Positions 56,527-64,000 of a DNA stretch of 64,000 bases are shown in pieces. Positions within the stretch are counted from its first letter, which is position 1; each line of letters opens with the position of its first letter. The DNA comes from Pyrus communis (lineage: Eukaryota; Streptophyta; Magnoliopsida; Rosales; Rosaceae), in contig NC_084807.1 in assembly GCF_963583255.1 (NCBI RefSeq), forward strand, positions 14,531,072 through 14,595,071. Reading direction: 5' to 3'. The notes beneath the pieces are model-generated. The model was not told where the DNA came from. It searched no databases and saw nothing but the letters and a program-made list of their open reading frames with translations. The position numbers were made by a program, and so were the translations under genes.

Positions 56527-57566
56527 GATGCGAAATATTTAAGCACACAAATTAAAACCCTCTTTTGACAATTGTAGTATATGAATAAGTAGGGATCGTT
56601 CTTAACCGGGGATTAGGAGGGATTGCAAAATCACTTGGAAATTGACTCAAAAACGTAAAACACAAGTTAAAACACTAAACTAGACTCAAAGAATGCAAAA
56701 CTAAACAATAAAACACTAAAACAAACCAAAAGACTCAAAACAGCCCCAAAACACTCAAAACTGCCTTAAAAACACAATATGGGCAGTTTTGAGCACTTTG
56801 ACTATTTTGGACGAATTTGGGTAATAAATTGAATCAAAACACTTAGAAACACAAACTAAGACACTTTCTAACTAAATTGGACACTAAAGTAAAGGGGGAT
56901 TGAGGTTTTGACGAAATTAAACAAATAGCACAGAATGTAATTCAAACATATTTTAAATATGAATTTGATGGAAATATGGATGAATGCTAGCTAGAAGGTT
57001 CTTCTCCACACATGTCACACTTGCATACAAGATGATTTTTAGTTGGTCCTTCGATAAATTATGAAACTCAACACCCCGGGTTAATTAGGTCCGCTTAAAT
57101 TAACCTTCAAGTTCTCCTTAAGTTAATAAATTGGATGGGACAGCGCATACGCAATTCAAAACATTCTCCAAAAGTCCTTTACGTGAAAAGCACAATAAAG
57201 ATACAATCAAAGATCATTAAGCATCATGAAAACTATAAGTGTTGACGAGGCATTCGTTACTATGATGAGCATGAAACTAGTGCCAAGAATTCATTTAACG
57301 CGATTGTTTATAAGCAACCTCCACTACTTGTGAATATAAGTTCATAACTATTAGGTGAAATTCACTTATATTCTAGCGTCATATTCATGCATGAAAATTA
57401 AGCGTGCACTCTCAATAAACATACACAAATAAGTTATCAATCAAGCATTTAAACAAATTGAATCCACAATTCATGAAGTTCCAACCAAAGGTAATCAATT
57501 CATATTGCAAGCATAAACATGGTTTCGAATCACCCCCTAGCTAACTAGGGATTTAGCCTCTCATGT
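56527..57566 (-). repeat. Solo LTR H, first part
   Basis: Begins TGATGCGAAAT (LTR end on the other strand). H as a whole spans 56527-60925, is about 2.17 kb without LTR I, and is flanked by AAACT (56522-56526 and 60926-60930). The J protease reads on across it, so it is a solo LTR. U5 CCGGGGATTAG is near 56606. Interrupted by LTR I at 57566. Confidence 0.88.
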
Positions 57567-59786
57567 TGATAGGAGCATATTCATGCGACTTAATTAGCTT
57601 GTTCTCGTGCATTTATGTTGTGTTTACTTAGTTATTTTAGTGTTTAAGGCCACTTTTGTGTATTTTCAGATTATAAGGCCAAAGTGTGCATGAAGATGCA
57701 AATTGGAGTCTTTTGGAGCGAAAGAGGAATGAATGAGTTGAAGACTTGAATAAACGACGAATTCCTACTCCAACGATGAATTCCTACCAAAACGAGGAAT
57801 CCTACTCAAACAAGGTTTCCTATTTGAAGTAGGAAAGTTAACCCTAGGTTTCCCGTTTTGGTAACCTTTCCTAAACTTAAACGTTCATATTTTCTAGCCA
57901 CTTTGAAGGTCTTGTAGGCACTTTAGGACACAAAACAAGGCCCTAGCCCAATTACACAACCTTGCCGTGGGCTTATCCCTTCTCCCCTTCCCTTGCCGTG
58001 CAAGGGAGGGCATTTTGGGCCCATTTTATGCACTTAAACCCTAGCCCTTTTTCCTTGCAGCCACTCTCCCTTTTATTTTTGAAACTTAAACCTATTTCCC
58101 TCTCAAATCAACCCTAGCCGCACCTTTTAATGAACTCCCTTTTAAATTTCTGATTTAATTTCAGAATTTTGTGAGCCTTTGATTTAATAAGCTAGGGTTT
58201 TACTTTTTATAACCCTATATAAAAACTACAACCTTGCAGCCGCACCCTATTCTGATTTATTCACTTTCATTCATATTTTATTTCACCATAATTCACCCTA
58301 GCCGTCACCCCACAATCATCTCAGCCGTACCTTTTATTTTTACCCTAGGCTCTTCTCTCATTGATTCACTTCTGATATTTATCATTCACCCTAATTCCCC
58401 TTATTCGGCCCCCATCAACCGTAGCCACCATCAATCATCTTCTCCATCATCCGTGCATTGCCCCTCCATTCCAACTTTCCTCCACCATTGCCGCAGCCTT
58501 CCCACTCCATTCCACACCTTCACACACCTTCCACCAACCTTGCCGCACCACCATACCACCCTAAACCCATCTATAACCCAAAAAACCATCCAAAAACACC
58601 ATAAAACCTCTCTGCCGCAGCAAGGAGAAGAAGAAGGAGGAGTTTAAACGCACAGAAATTCAAGTGGATTCGTTGGGCGTTCTAGGTGTAATCAATCCTT
58701 TGTTTTCTATGTTTAAATTCAATTGTATTTCTCTTTCTGTGAACATGAGAGGCTAAATCCCTAGTTAGCTAGGGGGTGATTCGAAACCATGTTTATGCTT
58801 GCAATATGAATTAATTACCTTTGGTTGGAATTTCATGAGTTGTGGATTCAATTTGTTTAACTGTTTGATCGATAACTTATTTATGTATGTTTATTGAGAG
58901 TGCACGCTTAATTTTCATGCATGAATATGACACTAGAATATAAGTGAGTTTCACCTAATAGTTATGAACTTATATTCACAAGTAGTGGAGGTTGCTTATA
59001 AATAATTGCGTTAAATGAATTCTTGGCACTAGTTTCATGCTCATCATAGTAACGAATGCGTCGTCAACACTTATAGTTCTCATGATGCTTAATGATCTTT
59101 GATTGTATCTTTATTGTGCTTTTCACGTAAAGGACTTTTGGAGAATGTTTTGAATTGCGTATGCGCTAACCCATCCAATTCATTAACTTAAGGAGAACTT
59201 GACGGTTAATTTAAGCGGACCTAATTAACCCGGGGTGTGGAGTTTCATAATTTATCGAAAGACCAACTGAAAATCATCTTGTATGCAAGTGTAACATGTG
59301 TGGAGAAGAACCTTCTAGCTAGCATTCCATCCATATTTTCATCACATTCATCTTTACTATCTGTTTTAAATTAGAATCTGTGCATTTTAGTTAATTTCGT
59401 CAAAAACCAAATCCCTATTTACTTTAGTGTCCAATTCAGTTAGAAAGTGTCTTAGTTTGTGTTTCTAAGTGTTTTGAATCAATTTATTTCCCAAATTCGT
59501 CCAAAGTAGTCAAAGTGCTCAAAACTGCCCAGAAAGTGTTTTTAAGGCAGTTTTGAGTGTTTTGGTGCTGTTTTGAGTCTTTTGATTTGTTTTAGTGTTT
59601 TAAGTGTTTAGTTTTGCATTCTTTGAGTCTAGTTTAGTGTTTTAATCTTTGTTTTAAGTTTTTGAGTCAGTTTCCAAGTGATTTAGTAATCCCTCCTAAT
59701 CCCCGGTTTAGAACGATCCCTACTTATACATATACTACAATTGTCACAAGAGGGTTTTAATTTGTGTGCTTAATTATTTCGCATCA
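57567..59786 (+). mobile_element. Solo LTR I inside solo LTR H
   Basis: 2,220 bp, TGATAGGAGC...CGCATCA, flanked by CATGT (57562-57566 and 59787-59791). No internal region, so a solo LTR formed by recombination. TATA-like CTATATAAAAAC near 58213; stem CCCTAG/CTAGGG at 58759-58774; U5 CTAATCCCCGG near 59696. The 137-aa ORF at 58234-58647 is low-complexity LTR sequence. Confidence 0.9.
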
Positions 59787-59791
59787 CATGT

Positions 59792-60925
59792 CCACAGAAA
59801 GAGAAATAAAATTGAATTTAAACATAAAGATTAAAAGATTGATTACACCTAGAACGCCCAACGAATCCACTTGAATTTCTACGCGTCTAAGCTCCTCTTT
59901 CTTCTTCTCCTTGCTGCGGCAGAGATGGTATAGGGGGTTTTTGAATGTTATTTTGGGTTGGGGATGGATTTAGGGAGATGTGGTGGTGCGGCAAGGAGGT
60001 GGGAAGGTGTATGGAGGTTGGGAATGGTGGCTGGAATGGGTGGAAAGGCTGCGGCAATATGGAATTTGGGTGATGGTGGCTGCGGATTGAAGGGAGAGAA
60101 TGGAATGGATGGTTACGGCTGAAAGCTTAGGGTGAATGATAAGAGTGAATGAGAGAAGAGAGAGCTAGGGTGAATAATAGGGTGTGGCTGATATGGATTT
60201 TTGGTTTATTAGGGTGAATGATTAATTGGAGGCTACGGCTTAGAGTGAGATTTAGAAGGCTTAGGGTGAATGGATGGGGACTTGCGGCTTAGGGTTTTTG
60301 TGGCTGATATGGATGATGGATCAATGGGAGGCTACGGCAAGGGGTAGTATGGAAGGGTGACTGCAAGATGAAAAGAATGAAAAATAATCAATCTAGGGTG
60401 CGGCTAGGGTTTAGCTTTGGGAGAGAAATAGGTTTAAATCAGAAATAAAAGGGAGAGTGGCTAGCAAGGAAAAAGGGTTAGGGTTTAGATGCATAAAAGG
60501 GGACAAAAATGCCCCCCCTTGCACGGCAAAGGGTTTAAAGTGGCCTAGGGCCTTTGTTTTGTGTCCTAAAGTGCCTACAAGGCCTTCAAAGTGGCTAGAA
60601 AATACGGACGTTTAAGATTAGGAAAGGTTACCAAATCGGGAAACCTAGGGTTAACTTTCCTATTTCAAGTAGGAATCCTTGTTGGAGTAGGATTCCTCGT
60701 TTGAGTAGGAATTCATCGCTGGAGTAGGAATTCATCGTTTCTTCAAGTCTTCAACTCATTCATTCCTCTTTTGCTCCAAAAGACTCCAATTTACATCTTC
60801 TTGCACACTTTGGCCTTATAATCTAAAAATACACAAACGTGACTTTAAACACTAAAATAACTAAGGAAACACAACATAAATGCACGAGAACAAGCTAATT
60901 AAGTCGCATGAATATGCTCCTATCA
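59792..60925 (-). repeat. Solo LTR H, second part
   Basis: Resumes after LTR I and ends at the complement of TGATAGGAGC at 60925. Rich in GGTGAATG and TAGGGTG words; three or four diverged GAGTAGGAATTC units near 60670-60740 correspond to the U3 repeats of I and F. Confidence 0.87.
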
Positions 60926-60930
60926 AAACT

Positions 60931-62788
60931 GGCGAAACATTCTCACTTACCCTTACCACTTCTTTGTTCGAAATCCTCATCCTTGTTGTACAAAGCTCTT
61001 TCAAGAATTTAGCATACCTTGGAACTTGCTTTGTTGCATCTAGAAGTGGGATATTGACTTGTACCTTCCTAAACGTCTCTAAGATGTCTTTTTCATTCTC
61101 TTCTTTCTTAGATTGCATAAACCTGCTAGGGAAAGGCACATGTGGTGGAATAGGGTTAGAATGAGCTCAATTTGGAACAACCTTACCTGAGTTGGGTTGT
61201 GTTGAAGGTCTAGAGCGTTACGGCAAGGGTTGTTCTTCCCTTGCTGTGGCTTTGTCCTCCTCTTCTTCTTCGAGCAGCAGCTGTTTGTCCTCTTTTCAGC
61301 TTTGTTTGGACGTTTTTGGATTGGTTCCAACCTCTTTGCCATTTCTCAAGATGATAGCCTTAGCCGTTTCAAAACCTCCCTTTGGATTGACAATGGTTGA
61401 ATTAGGTAGTTTGCCTTCTTTTCTAAACTGTCCCATGAATTCTGCCATCTACCCAATTTGCTTCTTCACTTCGCCCATCTCTTTAGCTTGATTTTGTAAA
61501 CCCTAAGTCAAAGAAGTTAGTACTTGAAGAATTTTATCATTATCTAATGACGAACCTGAATTTGGTTGGGCAGATTGTAGTGGGAGTTATGGTGGTGCGA
61601 ATGGCCTTTGATAGAGTCCCGGAGGTGGTTGTCTATATCGTCCTTGTCGATGAGTTTGTTAAGGTTCCCTCCACTTCATATTTGGATGCTCTCTCCAACC
61701 CGAGTTATAGGTGTTGGAAAATGGGTCATACCTTGGTTGATTTTGGCTTTGATAGCCTATGGCATTGGCAATTTCCCATCCTCCATTCTCTATTAATTAA
61801 GGACATTGACCAATGGGGTGTCCTTGCATAGAGCACACGCTACAAGTGACTACACTTTGCACTTTGGATCCTTCACAACCTTTGAAATAAGAGTAGAGAG
61901 ATTAGCCATTTGAGATTGAAGTTCCGAAATAACACTTACCTCATTGACTTGGCTTGGCTGTATATGATCCCTTCCTCCAACTCCTTCATATTGTTGTGCA
62001 TTCAAGGCTTGGTTCATTATTAAGATCTTTGCTGCAACTGGTGTTTTATCAACCAAGGCACCTTCCGCTGAAGCATCAAGCATTTGTCTCTCAAGTGGAA
62101 GTAGTCCTTCATAGAAATATTGAATTGAAAGCTCTTCCTTCATTTGATGTTGTGGGCAAGATGCAACTAACGTCTTAAAACGCTCATAGTACGCTGGAAA
62201 GGATTCTCCCGGGCCTTGTTGAATTCCACTAATTTTCTTCCTCAAAAGAATGACTCTTGAAGTTGGGAAGAATTTCTCTCATAATGCTTTCTTCATGCTT
62301 TCCCAAGAAGTAACGGTTCCAGGTGCTAGTTCATAGAGTCAATCTTTAGCCTTGTCCATAAGAGAGAATGGAAAGGCTTTCATCTTCAAAATATTCCCAT
62401 CCACGTTGATTGGTGTCATGCTTAAGCACACCACTTCAAATTCCTTAAGATGCTTGTTCGGATCTTCCATGGACAGCCCATGGTATTTGGGAATGTGATG
62501 TAGCAAGCTAAACTTCAATTCGAACTCATCGGTCTTGCCTTAAGCTACTCTAGGGTATTGAATGCAAAGAGGGATGGCATTGTCCAATCCCAAGGCTGAA
62601 AGTTCCTTGATTGTTCGATTGTCCACAGCCATGTCTTGTTCCTCTTCCTCCTCTTCTTCAAACTCGGATTCAGAGCTAGAACTAGGTGGATTAGGTTCTG
62701 GTTGCTTCCTCTTCCTTCTCAAAGTTCGTTCAAAATCGTCATCAAACTCCAATATATATGCATGAACAGGTTGAGAACGTCGAGTCAT
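60931..62788 (-). pseudogene. Element J gag and gag-protease linker (decayed)
   Basis: Minus strand from the ATG at 62788: [25 protein letters not shown], then an acidic run and the NRTIKEL block, with a stop near 62540. The capsid region resumes in a broken frame and is open at 62245-61850 ([23 protein letters not shown] to [11 protein letters not shown]). The zinc-knuckle area and Gln/Pro region at 61850-61490 are disrupted. The linker ([39 protein letters not shown]) runs to 60931, where solo LTR H interrupts it; protease follows at 56526. Several frameshifts make it inactive. Confidence 0.87.
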
Positions 62789-62884
62789 AAACTAGTACCT
62801 AAAACAAGTAAACAAAACAAAACTAAACCAAAACCATAAGAAAAGCAAAAACAGAAACAAATGGGAGATTAGCAATTTTGCTAA

Positions 62885-62902
62885 TCCCCGGCAACAGCGC
62901 CA
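62885..62902 (-). other. Primer-binding site, element J (one mismatch)
   Basis: Complement TGGCGCTGTTGCCGGGGA; one base differs from the tRNA-Asp complement in A, B, C and F. The leader hairpin GATTAGCAA/TTGCTAATC is next to it. Confidence 0.88.
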
Positions 62903-62907
62903 AAATT

Positions 62908-63439
62908 TGATGTGGATGTGGTAGAAACTAACACACAAATTAAACCCTTTTTAGACAATTGTAGTATACGTAAGTAGGGATCATTCTAGGCCCAGGATTA
63001 GAAATGATGCTAATCAACACAAATTAGACTTAAAAACACAAAACTAGACTCTAATGACTCAAAACTAACCAGACTGACTCAAAACAGCGCAGAACAAACA
63101 AATTGACTCAAAGCAGGAACGAAAGGGTGATTTAGATGAATTCTAGACTTAACTTGACTCAAAATACTAACGGGGGACAGGCTTGAACGAATTTTAAAAC
63201 TAAACTAACACAACACAATGGTGGGGGGTTTGGTTTGGACGAAATTTAAAACTAAAACTAAGTAGGTTGCAGAAACAAAGTAATTGATACTAAATTGGGG
63301 TGAATGAAGGGGGTGAAAGGCTAGCTAGAGGGTCCTTCTCCACACATGACACATGTGCAACACAAATCGATCTCCAATTACTATTCCTATAAACCATGAA
63401 TGATAATGCCCCAACTTAACCGTGAACTGCACAAATTAA
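62908..63439 (-). repeat. Element J 5' LTR, U5-side fragment
   Basis: Begins TGATGTGGATG beside the PBS and runs through the U5 block and the CTTCTCCACACATGACAC block. Cut at about 63439 by another LTR. Confidence 0.8.
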
Positions 63440-63664
63440 TGATGCGGTTATTTATACGCACACAAATTAAACCCTCTTTTTATCAATTGTAGTATAAGTA
63501 TAAGTAGGGATCGTTCTGGACCGGGGATTAGGAGGGATTGTTAATCACTTGGAAACTGACTCAAAAACGTAAAAACAATATAAAACACTAAACTAGACTC
63601 AAAGAATGCGAAACTAAACGTTAAAACACTAAGACAGAATGTAAATATGAAATTGATGAAATGG
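63440..63664 (-). repeat. A-type LTR end fragment
   Basis: Begins TGATGCGGTTATTTATACGC with CCGGGGATTAG near 63523, most like the LTR end of element A. Stops after about 225 bp at the D-type LTR. Left TSD candidate ATTAA cannot be checked. Confidence 0.7.
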
Positions 63665-64000
63665 TGTTGAAGTTTTCCTTCTTCGTGCTAGAATATTTTT
63701 AGTATAATGGCACAAATAAGGGTGTCGATTCCACAGGGACTAATTGGACCTAAACAACTACTTGTTTTGCAAAAACTCTATAAGAGAAATAAAACTAATC
63801 AATTTAGGCAGATTTGTTGTTGTAACTTGAAAGCACAAGAAAATGAAGTAGACACAAATAAATGAATCAACAACTAATGAAATGAGATAGCACAAATAGA
63901 GATGTAGCTAGAGATTCGATTTCACCATTGCTAAGCCAAGTCCATGCTTGTTAAGTCAGATTATACTCATCCCTCTACTTATTTCTTGGGTTTGTTTCAC
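63665..64000 (-). repeat. Second copy of LTR D, cut by the window end
   Basis: Starts TGTTGAAG and matches 9412-9750 closely (TTTAGTATAATGGCACAA, CCACAGGGACTAATTG, GATTCGATTTCACCATTGCTAA). Candidate TSD AATGG lies to the left; the other end is outside the window. Confidence 0.8.

Noticed and set aside
60931..61500. Host-gene fragments in the right flank
   Set aside because: All recognisable peptides there match gag or the gag-protease linker of Athila elements on the minus strand.

Overview
The window is plant nuclear heterochromatin made almost entirely of LTR retrotransposons nested inside one another. I find no host gene, tRNA, rRNA or CRISPR array. All recognisable coding sequence is Ty3/gypsy of the Athila type. 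The support is a primer-binding site matching the 3' end of tRNA-Asp, gag and pol in one frame, a DLGA protease, an FMDD reverse transcriptase, a DD35E integrase, and LTRs of about 2 to 2.5 kb. A eudicot is likely. Rosaceae (Malus/Pyrus) is my guess from general resemblance only.

Main nest, oldest to youngest, read from target-site duplications (TSDs). An old, decayed element E (+ strand; gag-PR-RT-RNaseH at 4011-9411, RNaseH/IN resuming at 48557-49394) was hit by LTR D (9412-48551, TSD ACCAT). D was hit by element C (10708-47913, - strand, TSD ATGTG). C was then hit twice: by A in its 3' LTR (11211-20560, + strand, TSD ATAAG) and by B in its integrase gene (28271-43042, + strand, TSD TTTAG). 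By hand comparison the LTR pairs differ by about 7 substitutions in C, 2 in B and 1 in A (plus one 22-bp minisatellite unit), which agrees with the nesting order.

B is nearly complete: LTR, PBS, a 1,746-codon gag-pol, four polypurine-like tracts, LTR. An 8-bp deletion shifts the frame near the end of integrase. C lacks gag and protease but keeps RT, RNaseH and IN open. A lacks protease, RT and IN, carries a rearranged gag-linker ORF, and is a very recent non-autonomous insertion. All three carry, between pol and the 3' LTR and on the opposite strand, the same intact ORF of about 230 codons (N-terminal unknown region, coiled coil, Pro/Ser/Met repeat tail) behind a repeat-rich promoter-like region. 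Substitutions among the three copies fall mostly at synonymous sites in the central part. This conserved antisense gene is the most interesting system in the window.

The LTR and leader RNA also hold conserved structure: a hairpin beside the PBS that competes with a complementary U5 segment, and a second LTR hairpin whose stem sequence changes between LTR families while pairing is kept. The 5' LTR of C contains an inverted duplication with a displaced PBS whose breakpoint lies in that U5/PBS complementary sequence.

The flanks are older mosaics. Left (1-9411): LTR fragments and the decayed pol of E with an internal PR-RT tandem duplication. Right (49395-64000): LTR and gag of element F, LTR fragments K and L, a 348-bp Tourist-like MITE, and a second nest in which solo LTR I (TSD CATGT) lies inside solo LTR H (TSD AAACT) inside the protease gene of minus-strand element J.
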